The translations under genes and the position numbers were made by a program. Shown here piece after piece: positions 10,589 to 22,180 of a stretch of 64,000 bases of DNA. This DNA comes from Xanthostigma xanthostigma (lineage: Eukaryota > Arthropoda > Insecta > Raphidioptera > Raphidiidae): positions 7,098,501 to 7,162,500 of the forward strand of contig OY754465.1 in NCBI GenBank assembly GCA_963575645.1, read 5' to 3'. The notes beneath the pieces are model-generated. The model saw only the letters and a program-made list of their open reading frames with translations. It was not told where the DNA came from and ran no database searches. The first letter of the stretch is position 1. Each line of letters begins with the position of its first letter.

Positions 10589-11447
10589 TGTAACAAAACT
10601 GTTGTATTCCGTGGTGGAAATTATTTATTTACAATAATAAGTGTTTAACAAAACAGGTAAATACACAAACAAAAGCGTACTTCTTTAACTTAGAAATAAT
10701 AACGTTAACAGAAATAAAATAACGACAGTTCCAAATAATAAAATAAAAGACTAAGTAAGAGAGAATATAGAGTCACTAAATTATGTACACAAAATATTTA
10801 CAACACACAAACAAAACAAAGTTTATCTAGTGCACTTATTCACACTTGTCTATTAACTATATTCACATGATTAACTTAGAAATAATAACGTTAACACAAA
10901 TAAAATAACGACATTAACTTAGAAATAATAACGTTAACAGAAATAAAATAACGACAGTTCCAAATAATAAAATAAAAGACTAAGTAAGAGAGAATATAGA
11001 GTCACTAAATTATGTACACAAAATATTTACAACACACAAACAAAACAAAGTTTATCTAGTGCACTTATTCACACTTGTCTATTAACTATATTCACATGAT
11101 TATTTAGAAAAAAGTAATTTATATTAAACCAGATTTATATAACTGCACTCAATGGTTTACACACACAAAAGTATAACTGAATGATTTATGTCGCAACGCC
11201 AGACTTGTATCAACACAACTCACGAACAACTGACTGACTTATGTCAGCGACCCGCTCGCCTTTTATAGCTTCGATCCCCACAACATCAAAACTTCTAAAA
11301 GGGCCGAGAACCTCTCTTCACCTGCATTGGCTTCTCCAGGCAATTGTTTAAAGGTCGGGTTTTAATAACTGCCTGTTTTCTTTTGTTGTTGTTGCTGCTA
11401 GAAGATTCTACAGAAGCCATAGTCGTCCCAACAGAGGGCACGCAACA
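10589..11447 (-). mobile_element. Solo LTR 1 with promoter, 4-bp target duplication
   Basis: Bounded by TG and CA and flanked by ATAT on both sides (10585-10588, 11448-11451). On the minus strand it has a TATAAAAG box (11261-11268 region) and, about 25-30 bases later, an insect-type initiator TCAGT (11231-11240), then an AATAAA near its end (about 10625). No internal retrovirus-like region is attached, so it is a solo LTR. It is longer than LTR 2 (55177-55794) because of an internal tandem duplication (10685-10870 repeated at 10914-11105, with a 43-bp partial unit between). Confidence 0.85.
11261..11268 (-). promoter_or_regulatory. TATA box of solo LTR 1
   Basis: Minus-strand TATAAAAG followed after about 25-30 bases by TCAGTCAGT, matching the insect Inr consensus TCAGT. 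LTR 2 has the same pair at corresponding positions (TATAAAA near 55609-55616, initiator near 55576-55582). Confidence 0.65.
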
Positions 11448-11576
11448 ATATACTAAAATTTAGCTTGATACCTCCGGAGACTGTGATGGAATACGGTAGC
11501 AAAATTCATAAGTCAAAAACAAATGCCCAACGAGTTTTACCTTCATAAAATTGCACTTACTAGGTTTTAATCTTTA

Positions 11577-11971
11577 TGTATATAAAAATCTCTTGTCACG
11601 ATGTTCGTTCGCGCTAATCTCCGAATCGACTGAATCGAGTTTAATTAAATTATATAAATGGTCCAACTTATGCTATAGAATAGTTTTTATTAAATATTTT
11701 GTGCAAAATTACGGTATTTTGTGAAAAAAACTGTTTTAGTTACATGTAGCGACATCTAACAAAATTTACTCAAAGCTATTAGTTTAGAAGCAAACAAAAA
11801 AACTGTTTTAGTACCAAGTAGCGACATCTGATAGAATTAACTCAAAGCTGTTAATTCAGAAGCAAATCTGGTGTAATTTGCTCAAAGGTATATATTAGTT
11901 CAGGCGCAAACAAAATACATTTTGCAGAATCATATCTATCGCACCTGGGTGAAACCGGGACGGACCGCTAG
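11577..11971 (+). mobile_element. Helitron family H2, copy b
   Basis: Plus-strand copy of the 2784-3200 element. It ends with hairpin bases 'cctgggtgaaaccggg' and 'acggaccgCTAG' followed by T, a full Helitron 3' end. The 5' start is placed at 'tatataaaaatctc' by alignment with the other copy. No coding capacity. Confidence 0.75.
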
Positions 11972-12119
11972 TAGTCTATAAATTTTTTTATTGTTCGTAG
12001 TTTACTCTTTTTAAATATTTTTTAAGATCTTTGCATCGGCAACTTGTTTGATTGAAACTGACCCTTGAGTGTTTTCTCAGTTTTTTAAGAGAAAATGAAG
12101 ATTAGTTAACAACAGGTTA

Positions 12120-12210
12120 GAGGACAGCTTAGTGTAATGATCACCGTGCTGACCTTTGAAATACACTGTCAGGAATTCGAATCTCATCTACGCCAATGAT
12201 TTTGTGATGT
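12120..12210 (+). pseudogene. Degenerate tRNA-derived SINE head
   Basis: 'gcttagtgtaatgatcaccg' with 'ctgacctttgaaatacac' and 'aggaattcgaatctc' has the spacing of tRNA A- and B-boxes, but stems are broken. It lies directly beside the 5' end of Helitron H3a. Low confidence because only the box-like motifs are recognisable. Confidence 0.4.
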
Positions 12211-12241
12211 CATTTTTTATTAAATGTAACTTACTACATCA

Positions 12242-12842
12242 TCATATATATTAATACGCTAAGGTTAAAGATGTTTGCCTCCCTTTTTAGAAAAAAATCT
12301 CACAATTTCTCCACATAGGTAAATTATATATCATTTTACAGATAATGGCTTGCTCTACTGACATCGACAACTAAAAAATTTATTATTGCTTTTGTTTTTG
12401 TAAATTAATTAAAATACAGCAACGCTGAACAACGTCTGCCATCTGACGGTTTTAATTTTGAAACAACGTCAACACTTCGATCTGTCATCTGACCTTCATA
12501 TTGTAACACAACAGACACAATAAATGCATACAGCTATCTGACGGCTTTAATTTTAAAACAGCGAGCAACGTTGAACAACGTCACAGCAATGCTGCACGAT
12601 GCCATCTGACGGCTTAGCTCAACGCTTTTGCTACTTGCGCCTCTATATGACAATTTTAGTAAAATATTTCTTCGATCTGTCATCTGAGCTTCATATTGTA
12701 ATACAACAAAAAGAAGAACGTTATAAGCAGTGTGCAAAATTAGAAACGAATTGAATACCTGCAATCATATTTAAAAAATAATTTTGTAAAGTGATAATTA
12801 TTATACTTATTTAGTGCGAATAATTCGCACAGGTCACACTAG
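12242..12842 (+). mobile_element. Helitron family H3, copy a
   Basis: Starts TCATATATATTAATACGC after A and ends with the perfect palindrome GTGCGAATAATTCGCAC, eight bases, then CTAG followed by T. This is the canonical Helitron layout (TC start, hairpin about ten bases before CTRR, A|T target). The interior has repeated 'ccatctgacggctttaattt' and 'gcaacgctgaacaacg' blocks and no transposase. The 76-codon frame here recurs in other copies (24254-24532, 58482-58766) only because the repeat is conserved. Confidence 0.88.
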
Positions 12843-13396
12843 TTTAATATCTTTAGTTTTCGAGCGCCTATAAACTGTATTAACATAAATAAATATAACA
12901 GGTTATTTTAAACTGACAATAACAGTAAAACCCGTTTCAAAAATAACTATTGTCCATCACGACCATATAAAGAAAGCATAAGAATATCGAGCTGGTGCAA
13001 TGCGCCACCACTTTCCGAACCAATTTCCTGAGAATTGGAGTCTTTACTTATTAAATGTGATATCATGTTGTTACGAATCTGTGACAATATCACATAGTAT
13101 ATAAGATATAAATATAAAATGCATATGTTACAAGACGATGACTTCCAATTTGTTTATTAAGAAATATTACTCCATGCAGACAAGAATTTCACAGTGCTAC
13201 TACTTACCTTCAGATGGATCTAATTCCGCAATTATTGTTGTTTTTATTTTTTGCTTAGAAACAGTTTTGATTGTATTATTATTTTTATATTTATATTTTA
13301 TGGAACAGTAAATATTATTCTTATTCTCTATTATTCTTACTAGAGGATCACATTAAATTTTTATACCACAGTTTATTATTATCACTACTAGATTTT
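12843..13396. other. Spacer, nothing recognised
   Basis: No terminal repeat or protein similarity recognised. Confidence 0.45.
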
Positions 13397-13607
13397 TTGA
13401 CGTGATAACGCCTTATAAATTGATGAAACACCAGCTGCACGCACGAAAAAGTGTAACGTTCCTAACGTTCCGCCTGACCCTGTGCGTGCAAACGAGAGCG
13501 CAGTATGCTTCGGCCCAAGTTTGACAGCTACTAAAATTTAGGTTATGTATTACGGAATACGTTATCACGTAAAACTATCGTCCGTAAACCGACTTTACAG
13601 ACAACCA
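13397..13607 (-). mobile_element. MITE 'TTGGTTGTCTG..CACGTCAA', short copy
   Basis: Minus-strand copy starting TTGGTTGTCTGTAAAGTCGG and ending ATCACGTCAA. Longer copies are at 20671-21638 (inside a hAT element) and 31938-32605 (inside a Helitron). An inner repeat of the end (ACGTGATAACG) lies close to the start, so the ends are complex. Superfamily unknown. Confidence 0.65.
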
Positions 13608-15372
13608 ATTTTTTTTGCGATTACCAGTTTTGTTAGCGTCTACAATTAAGAGAAAACACTTCCTTATCTCTATGGTAACTAATGATGCAAAACTCAACTG
13701 AGGACTCTATCACTTACGGAAAGCATACGCTCTAGCGTACTCTAGTTACTTTTATATCTCTATGGATTATACCAACATCATTTGTGTATGACATATTTTT
13801 GACCCGACTATACTCGAGTGAAGATAAGTTTCTCGTAAAAAGCAGCGAGCCGGTGGGAGCTAGGACTATTTTGCTCCCATTATACATTTTTCGGCTGAGC
13901 TCTCCTAGATTCTGTCATCACAACTTCTGCGAGGTCTATCTTGGTTTCGTTGGCACCCATTTTAAAATATTACGTGGTTATTTTGCATTTCAAATTCTTC
14001 TAACGTTCACACTGACTAGGCACGAGTAGTCTTCGGACGAGCGGTTGATATTCCCAGCACCGGTTAGGCGGTTGTGAGTTATGATGATTTATCCAACATC
14101 CCGATTTTTGGGCACTCGGTATCTTGGAAACTATTCCACCCAGACGTTTGAAATTTGGTATACTGCTTCTTTAAGGTAACCTCAACAACCTTGAAAAAAA
14201 TCAGTTGTGTAAATACCTTAGGAGATAGAAGGAGATCGCAAAGGGCTCGAAATGCTTCGTGCGAATAATATTGCGCACGGTGCTTAGCGGGAACTTGATC
14301 AGCGTAATCGGTGCGCTATCCAATAAGTCAGTATAGAAGATAAAGCTCCTACGATTCTCCCGTAGAAAAACCTAATTGAATCAAAATTAAAATGAAACAG
14401 CTTCAGTCCACAAATAACCTTTTTCAACTAAATTATACGCTGGTACATACGTTTTATACAAGTTATATCTAAACTGTTACTTTATGCATGGAAAAGGTTT
14501 TATGTCGTTGTTTTTGCAATAATGCAATATTTCGAAGCGTGTAGTTTAGAGCTTTTTAAAATGTAAATACATTTAGATGAAATTCGCTTTGAATGTTCGT
14601 TCATGTATATTCTTTTGATGCTATATATATATAGAAAACTGAACAACTAAATAGATTTACCCATACTGAATTATGATGCAAATTTGTGCCGCTCAAAAGA
14701 TATGAATTTTCATTAATTAACCAGCAGCGAAGACTAAAGTTTATATCTGTAAGAAACTATAAAATAGTTGTTTTCTCTGCAAGGTTTCAAAGTTGTGGAA
14801 TTTATTTATGAAATAAATTTAAATGTTTAACCAATAATTTTATTAGGACAGCATAATGAGAATTTTAATTTCAAAAATACAGTTGAATCTAAGTTTGACT
14901 GTATAAAGTAAAGAGAAAAATCCAAAAATCATAAATTTCTGATTCTATGTAGAATTATAACATAACAAATTTAATTTTTATGAAATAACGGTACGGAACT
15001 TTCAGGGCGCGAGTTGTACTCGCACTTGCCCCGCTTTTTTATTTTATTTAGTTCATTTTAAAATGGGAATCACGATAAACCCTGAGGAGCACGGTAAAAC
15101 TCCTGGCATAACACCCAGTTATTAAATGCAATTTTAAAACATGGACTTCCGGGACAGATTATTTTGACACATTCCAGTTGCATCAGGCAAAATGCCAAAA
15201 AGTCAAACCGGATGGAAAAATATTTTTCAAGCAAAAAAATAGGATTTCTTACTACTCTCTATTATAAATCATTTCATTAATTCGGAGTTTCTTTACATTT
15301 TATTTTAAATTCAGTTTTTAGGTGAAATGTAAAATTTGATTTTATTATTTCGCAACATTTTTACTTAAAAAA
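13608..15372. other. Long repeat-poor stretch
   Basis: About 1.8 kb without recognisable inverted ends. The frame at 13784-14029 has no domain. Near 14990-15045 'cgcgagttgtactcgcactt' resembles an inverted LINE tail. The sequence around 14085-14230 ('tttgaaatttggtatactgc') looks like the kind of 3' region found in old non-LTR elements, but no reverse transcriptase was seen. Confidence 0.4.
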
Positions 15373-15935
15373 CAGTATGTAAACGCGTAAGGTGCACATA
15401 GGGAAATTAGCATTGGGAAAAAATACTTGGTTCAGAGTTAGCCATGACTGCATTAATTTGTTATTTCTATTGAATTATTGTGGTAATCTTGAGGATTTCT
15501 ATTTTATTTTGATTTATTTTTATTTTACTTGACTTTTTTAATATTAAAAAGCTCTTATAAATCATTATTTTAATTTTTTTGTACAAAAACAAAACAAAAA
15601 AACAACTCCATCTGTTTGGAAGCATTTCATTCAAAAATTGTCTGACTGGTATGACGTATGCGCGTTGGTAAATCAGTGACCCAATGTCTTTAGGTTCAAC
15701 ACGAATAGCTGTAGATATTTGATCTCGCACCATATTTAAGTATTTTTGGGAATTTAATGTCCCATTAATAAAAAAAGTCCGATTATGTTGTAATCATTTG
15801 AATATTTTCTTCGGTAGTATACACATTCATTTTGCAAATGAATATTATCTGTCAAATTGAAAAAAAACAAGATTTCAAGGCTCACTCTGATCCAGTCATT
15901 TTTTTCCTATGTGCACCTTACGTGTTTACATACTG
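15373..15935 (-). mobile_element. Tc1/mariner-type MITE, copy 2, with transposase remnant
   Basis: Ends CAGTATGTAAACGCGTAAGG and the complementary CGTGTTTACATACTG match the copy at 6260-6739; the right TA is intact, the left has become AA. The minus-strand frame 15467-15733 reads VEPKDIGSLIYQRAYVIPV, then RQFLNEMLPNRW, the segment before the last catalytic acid of mariner-type transposases, followed by lysine-rich nonsense. A deletion derivative, not functional. Confidence 0.78.
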
Positions 15936-16435
15936 TATATATAAACAACACTGTTTCTGAAGTACTTTCAGCTATTCTTCACACCTTTATTATGTGTTCT
16001 ACAACAAACAGAAATCGTTTGCGTTAAATACAGTTTGAATAAAGACAAAAATATGAAAGAGGGTGTATTGTGGAAAGTTGACTATAACCCAACCTTAATA
16101 CGATTTCGTAATAATTTGCATATATTTATTCCATCGGTATGTTAAAGATAACATTTTTGAAACAATCGGGATAGCAAATGTCAATAAAGATAAAATATTT
16201 GCATACGTTCAAACCCGCAGCGTATAGCACTCCAGTTTATTTGATTATTTCGTTGATCTCGGTTCATATTGTTGAAAATGAAATATTTTTCCCAATGCGA
16301 TGTCACGAGACAGCTTTAGATTATAAAGATATATAAAAAGATTTCCTAACTCATTGAGGAAAATTTTATTAAGATCTCTTTCTCAAATAAACCAAGATAG
16401 TGCGAGATCCGGTATCAGAAATACATAAATTCTAA
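15936..16435. other. Spacer, nothing recognised
   Basis: No feature recognised. Confidence 0.45.
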
Positions 16436-16695
16436 TTAACTTTTTTGGATCAACTTCCCCGATTTGTTAATCATAAAAATCGAGCCTAAAATGAGAGAAT
16501 ATAACACAAATAAAATGTTAACATAACAAATAAACTCGAAGTACACAGAACCCGACTATTTACAAGGTATGTTTATGCGGATGCTCTATATTTATGTATA
16601 GAATCAATGGTATATTCCTTGTGTCATATTCTCTCATCTTAGGCTAGATTTTTATGATTAACAAATCGGGTAAGTTGATCCAAAAAAGTTAATTA
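16436..16695. repeat. Foldback, arms of about 90 bp
   Basis: 'ttaacttttttggatcaact' to 'gagagaatataacac' is repeated inverted at about 16610-16695 ('gtcatattctctcatcttag' to 'gatccaaaaaagttaatta'). Probably a small foldback MITE; no target duplication could be fixed. Confidence 0.65.
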
Positions 16696-17805
16696 TAATT
16701 TATTTAATTTAACAGCATCGGTACGCGATTTAGCTAGGCAACCCATGTGCGATTTATCAATGTATATATTATCTAACCTATAATCTTTGCCATCATCAAA
16801 TAACAGATAAGGGTATATATTTCTAATACACGCAGCTAACTAAATAAATTAATTTTTGAAGGTTTTTAAGCATGAAAAGAGGACAACTGGATCACTACAT
16901 TTTCTCTATATTTTTTATTACTCATGCGGGAAAAGTGGTATCTTTACACATGCTCTTACGGTTGAAAAGTAGCTATTTTCATTTGCGTGCGGAAACTTTA
17001 TTTGTCGCACTGAAATTATTGTTTGCCGCACGCAAATTCAGAGAAAAAAACAAAATAATAACGGTGTTAATGTCAACGAAACAAACTGTCATTTGAAGCA
17101 GATTTGAGGTTAAAATTTTGACTTATGGACTTTTATTCTTGACAATTTTAACAATTTTAACTGAATTTTCAACTTTTTAATGATTTAATTTTAATTTTCA
17201 TTACTTCTAATTTCTTTTTTCAATTCGTAATAAAATTTTAATTTAATTTAATTCGTAATAAAAAATAGTATGTGCAACTCGTGAGGCATTGTCGCACTAG
17301 TTGCACAATATACTATTATTCAACACGCGTGAGTAATATGAAATTTCGACCCTGCTAAATTCGGGTTCATGTTGACGCGTAGTGTGCTAATAATGAGCCG
17401 TACAGTGTGATAATGAATTTTCTGGACCAATAGAAACTCAGTAGCAAACCCAAGCGTGCAATAATGAAAAAAAAACTGCACGCAGCTTCTGGACCAATAG
17501 GAACGTGGTAGGCGGTATTGTATATATGAAAACAGCATCGCAATTCAGCGAAAGTCATGGCCATATTGTGTGTATCGAGGGCGCTGGGTACGTCAATCAA
17601 TGAAGTGATTTATTATTTTCCCTTCTTTTATCAGGGCCCCGATTACATATTACTCGTGCTAGTTGAATAAAATATTATGTGCGACCATTGATCGAAGGAG
17701 AATATTCCACTCGCGTGCGGCAAATTTCACGCTCATGGAATCTTCTCCTTCTCTCACTAGTCGCACAGTATACTATTGTGATACACCCTGCACAATATTT
17801 GCTTA
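16696..17805. other. Spacer before the mariner element
   Basis: Frames at 16872-17096 and 17320-17600 have no recognisable domain. 'gtcgcactagttgcacaata' (17290) and 'actagtcgcacagtatacta' (17757) are related sequences, suggesting an older repeat here. Confidence 0.4.
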
Positions 17806-17807
17806 TA

Positions 17808-18736
17808 AAGGGTCTTTCAACAAGGACGGGTCGATGTTGAAATTGAATAAAACAAGCTGTGTGTGAGATATTAACGAAATTATTTTTTTGTTTGAAAGGC
17901 CCACTTATGCCATTATGTATGGAATATGACATCGTTTAAATGTCCGCCGCGGCTTCGAACGGTGGCACGGATCCGAGAGGTCCAATTTTCAATGACTCTA
18001 CTGCATAGATCCGGCTGAATCTGACGAAAATCCGCACCAAACAGTAACTTTCTGTGGATGCATTGCCACCTGGTGAACCTCATGTGGGTCGTGGTCGTCC
18101 CATATACGGCAATTTTGCTTATTAACAAAACCATTCATCCAAAAATGCGCCTCGTCGCTAAAGATTATTTTTCGGCCAAAATCGGGGTCCTCTTCCAAAC
18201 GTTCCGAAGCCCAGTCAGCGAACAAACGGCGTTGTCTGTGATCATTAACTTTGAGCTCCTGGGTCAGTTGGATGTTGTACGAGTGCAGGCCCAAGTCCCG
18301 ACGCAAAATTCTCCAAATTGAAGTCTGCGAAAGGCCGAGTTCTTGTGCACGGCGAGAAATCGACTGCCTCGGAGTCTCCTGCACACTCTGACGGACAGCG
18401 GCGATGTTCTCGGCCGATCTGGCGATCCTTTGCCGTAAGGGTGTTGGTTGGTTGTTTACTGAACCGGTCGTCTCGAATTTAGCCACCAAACGTTGGAGAG
18501 TCGACTTTGAAGGGCCACCGCGTCTGCCGTAAAATTGACGCAATGCGCGCAACGTTTGCACTAACGAATTTTCATAATAAAGTTTTATCATTTGGACATG
18601 CTGCTCAGTCGTGTAACTTGCGATGGTGATTTGGCATCAATGACTGAAAAAGAAAAAACAGATTTGACAGATGCCGCCAAAACAGCATGGCCGCCACAAA
18701 CTGTCAACATCGACCCGTCCTTGTTGAAAGACCCTT
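17808..18736 (-). mobile_element. Internally deleted mariner-like (DUF4817/DDE_3) element
   Basis: 33-bp perfect inverted ends (17808-17840 and 18704-18736, beginning AAGGGTCTTTCAACAAGGAC) lie between TA dinucleotides (17806-17807, 18737-18738). The interior carries the start and the end of a transposase gene on the minus strand but not the middle, so the 929-bp element is a deletion derivative of a longer mariner-type transposon. Confidence 0.92.
17913..18591 (-). pseudogene. Mariner-like transposase, internal deletion and frameshift
   Basis: The transposase would cut and paste the element. The 197-codon frame ending at 17998 has an N-terminal helix-turn-helix part (residues about 1-110, with 'SISRRAQELGLSQTSIWRIL') and the first catalytic acid in FSDEAHFW (D about residue 146), then 'KVTVWCG', after which the frame runs to a stop. 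In the next frame the family's C-terminus follows at once (IQPDLCSRVIENWTSR to NDVIFHT, stop at 17913). A deletion near 18025 has removed the section holding the second and third catalytic acids, probably 130-150 residues by comparison with the usual family length, and shifted the frame. Upstream of the first ATG an in-frame TTEQHVQ matches the usual N-terminus but no in-frame ATG precedes it, so the true start is also lost. Not functional. Confidence 0.9.
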
Positions 18737-19079
18737 TACAATAACCTCAAAAGATGATGCCATATCGCGGTGAAGAGGCCAATACTATGAAAAAAACTGA
18801 TCGACTTTATTTGCAAATACAAGTGAAAATATGTGCCGAAAAATATGATATCTAGTATGTCAAAGCAACGAATACTCCATGTCTACAGTTTTCTTTTAAC
18901 CTACAAAGCGTCAAACTTCGATTCTGGAATATAGATTGTGTTTTACAAATCATATGCTACATTTTTTTATATTTCAAAGAACCTTATTAAAAACTTCAAA
19001 CAATCACAAATTTAAAATTTTACATATCAAAAAGCAATAAAATATAAATTTAAAGGCTCTTTTCTAGTGAGATTTATGT

Positions 19080-19508
19080 TCTTATAGCGGTGAGCGGCGA
19101 GAGCACTAAACTCGCATTCGAGAGGTACCGGATTCGAATCCCGGCGGGGACAGATGTGTCTGGGACTTTTTCCTGCTGCCTCTCGCCGAGAAACGGTAAT
19201 TCCTGTACCGGCCATCTTGTTGCGGTTTCCCATGGTTTGCCTCAACAATTCCAGATAAATATCGAGATGGTTCCTTATTCAAGGCCATGGCCGATTACCT
19301 GTCAAACTTCTATGCTCAAAATGTGCCTACCTTATCCTAATTTCTTAAAAATTCCTTCATTCGCCCATTGCTATTAATTAAGTTGAAGTTTAAAAATTGT
19401 AGAAAATAACGGGAAGTGTGACGAATGGAAAATAGTAATGGTGCGAATGGCGTCTTATGACATAAAGTCGAGAAACGGACGTTAAACGCACTATTATTAT
19501 TATTATTA
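19080..19508 (+). repeat. tRNA-derived SINE, copy S1
   Basis: The head has A-box-like 'tagcggtgagcggcgagagc' and B-box 'ggattcgaatccc'; the body includes 'cgccgagaaacggtaattcc' and 'tgtaccggccatcttgttgc'; the tail is (ATT)n. Copies S2 (54762-55812, split by an LTR) and S3 (63296-63716) are highly similar. The frames over these copies, with peptides such as NKMAGTGITVSRREA, are translations of the SINE. Confidence 0.85.
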
Positions 19509-19644
19509 GTTTCTAAAAACATTATGAAAATAAAACTGTTAGATTTACTTTATTATTACTTCTTCTACGTCAATTTTTTGGCATTTAGTGAATAAAAAAA
19601 TCGATGTGGAATGTGTTCTTATAACAAGAGTACACTGTATTAAT

Positions 19645-20175
19645 TAGTGATGTGCCGGATATCCGTATCCGCGGATATCCGAGGGAGAAGAAAGATCCGT
19701 ATCCGTTAGTTTTATAGCGGATCTTTTACGGATCCTTTACCTTATTAATTTTTAATTCATAGATGAAATTTTATATATATAGGTGATTAGGTAATAATAA
19801 AAAAACTGTTAAATTTCATTCAGATTATTTTTATTTCGTAAAATCGTATTTGGCACTTTTATATTGCAAAAATTTATCGTAGTGAATACCATACCAATAG
19901 TACATAACTCAAAGGTACTAATAAAAAACTATCTTTATAATGAGATATTGCACATCGATCTTTGGAAAGAGACAATCTGTTAAGAGAGTTAACTCTTAAA
20001 GAAGTCAATAACTTTTTCCCATAACGGATAGTCTCTTTCCAAAGGTCGATGTGCAATATTTACCGCCGCGTACTCTAAGAAAGTCAAGATCCGTATCCGT
20101 GGATCTTGAAACCAAATATCCGTATTCAGATCCGTATCCGCGGATATACATTTTTAACGATCCGGCACATCACTA
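19645..20175. mobile_element. hAT MITE 'TAGTGATGTGCCGGAT'
   Basis: Inverted ends TAGTGATGTGCCGGAT and its complement; flanks GTATTAAT (19637-19644) and GTATGAAT (20176-20183) agree at 7 of 8 positions. Subterminal 'atccgtatccgcggatat' is repeated near both ends in palindromic form. No coding remnant. Confidence 0.85.
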
Positions 20176-20183
20176 GTATGAAT

Positions 20184-20582
20184 GCATTAAAAAAATATTT
20201 AGAAAAAAACATGAATATTTGTGTCCCAAACATATTATTTTCCACGTCATTAAAAAACAATGCCTGTGATTATAGGGCATATACCAAGTTGAAAAAGTAA
20301 CGATTCAACATTGTTTTGTTATATTTCAAAAACATAAGACATGAAAAACAAATACAGCAGATAAAATGGCCACTTCATAAGGCACAGGGTAAAATAAAGA
20401 GGTTATGAAGTGTGAAGAAATATATACGAAGACTAAGATAATTTTTCACGTATCATGGAAACAGTATTCTAAATAGCCGCCAGTAGTGAGGTGCCGAAAA
20501 AATTGAAAAATGTTTATGAAATAAATTCGCTCTGTATCGTTTGATATTATGCACACTTATGGAAAAAGTCAATGGTGCCAAA
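20184..20582. other. Spacer, nothing recognised
   Basis: The last 60 bases belong to the old repeat into which the next hAT element inserted. Confidence 0.4.
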
Positions 20583-20590
20583 GTGTTTAA

Positions 20591-22068
20591 CAGGGTTGCC
20601 AGACGTACGAGAAATCTCGTACCGGTACGAGATTTACAGTTTTTGTACGAGATACAACAATAACAAAAAATTGGTTGTCTGTAAAGTCGGTTTACGGACG
20701 ATAGTTTTACGTGATAACGTATTCCGTAATACATAACCTAAATTTATATAATAATTACAATAATTCGAATCTATGATATTGCATCTTTCGCTTCAAATTT
20801 AGGTAAATTTTATTAAGTAGAATAATAAAACACTATTAAAAAGTACACTATTATTATATAAAAAACAACTATGGCATGTATCTCTTTTGCGCATGCGCCG
20901 ATTTTCCCCAAAAAATTTACAAAAATTTCTAGTAAAAATAGATAGAGTAAAAACCGTTTTAAAAACTATATTAATATTATATAAAACATCATTATAAGAG
21001 ATATATTCTTTTACGCATGCGCCGATGTTCCCCAAAAACAATAGGCCACTTCATATTTGCATATCAAACATCCTCCCAAAATTTGGTTTCAATCCGCTTA
21101 TCCTTGGTGTCGGAATGATAAGAAATGTCAAAAGTGACGTTTGCAACTGTCAAAGTATTATGTTCTAATAATAATTAGTTATTCCAATAGTTAACTTAGA
21201 AGGCGTTGCATTTCAGAAAATACTAATGTCAAAAAATTGAATTAAACATTAGAAATGCAGCCGTTTTCATGTTAAGACAAGACATACGTTATTTTCTAAT
21301 TTCCATGTACGGCAAACAAAGACGACCGACCGCGTCGCGTCATGCATTAGACAACATTGCATTTATACAGCTATTTTTCTATATAAATTTGTATAAAAAA
21401 ACTGTTTAGGCAAATTCTGTTATACGAAATCTATGTAAAATGTTCTCCTCTTTCGTTTAAGACTGGTTTCAAACCGATCTGATTTAAATTGAACGAGAAA
21501 TTAGCAAAAAACGTTACGCGTTAGGAACGTTAGGAACGTTACGCGTTACGAACGTTACACTTTTTCGAACATGCAGCCGGTGTTTTATCAATTTATAAGA
21601 TTGGTGATTCATCAATTTATAAGACGTTATCACGTCAAAAACTCGTACAATTTTGTACGAGATTTTAACAATGATGACTGCCTTCGCTAGGTATCAGCCA
21701 AAAAGTGTAAGAATTTGCATATTTACCTTCTTCGCACACTACAAAACGATTGACTGGGCGCATCACTAAATGCACTACCTCATCACTATATGAAACTAGA
21801 CAACTTGAGTGGGGAATCCCCGTTTAATGTATTTATTTGTTGTTATCCTTATTACAATAATGTTAATCACTATCAGTCCTAATTGTTTCATTTGAATTGA
21901 CAGCTAAAAGCGCAGAGAATATGACTACTCAAAGTTAAATAGCATAAATTATAAATTTTATTCGATATACCTACTTTAAATTTATACTTGTACGAGATTC
22001 ACTGTTGAAAGTACGAGATATTTAGCAACACTGGTACGAGAAAAAAAATCCGTCATCTGGCAACCCTG
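20591..22068. mobile_element. hAT element 'CAGGGTTGCCAGA' carrying a nested MITE
   Basis: Ends CAGGGTTGCCAGACGTACGAG and CATCTGGCAACCCTG; flanks GTGTTTAA (20583-20590) and GTGTTTAG (22069-22076), 7 of 8 identical, as for hAT. Near both ends 'tacgagat' is repeated. Nested inside is the MITE at 20671-21638. The host site is itself a copy of the 'taggaggctatgaaac' repeat, so three insertion layers can be read. Confidence 0.85.
20671..21638 (+). mobile_element. MITE 'TTGGTTGTCTG..CACGTCAA', long copy
   Basis: Same ends as 13397-13607 and 31938-32605. Compared with the latter it contains about 325 extra bases (20743-21066) resembling the 'attccaac' MITE family ('ccaaaaacaataggccactt', 'catcctcccaaaatttgg'). 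The remainder (from 'cctcccaaaatttggtttca' to the end) is nearly identical to 32010-32605. Confidence 0.7.
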
Positions 22069-22076
22069 GTGTTTAG

Positions 22077-22180
22077 GAGGCTATGAAACGTCGAGAAATT
22101 TTGGTCCCACCCTTAGATGCCGCCATCCCACCGACGCCAATAGTGTAAGTGCCTTATGGCAAATACACTAACAAATAAAT
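22077..22180 (-). repeat. Dispersed repeat fragment, hAT landing site
   Basis: 'gaggctatgaaacgtcgaga' with 'ccgacgccaatagtgtaagt' is the inverted form of the repeat at 5926-6170 and 7831-7990. Confidence 0.6.

Noticed and set aside
12534..12764. Frame repeated at 24254-24532 and 58482-58766, looking like a conserved small protein
   Set aside because: The similarity follows the whole Helitron H3 repeat, including non-coding parts and both ends; the frame changes between copies.
19027..19377. Peptides such as MAGTGITVSRREA found three times
   Set aside because: They are translations of the tRNA-derived SINE (S1-S3), with frames broken by its variable tail.
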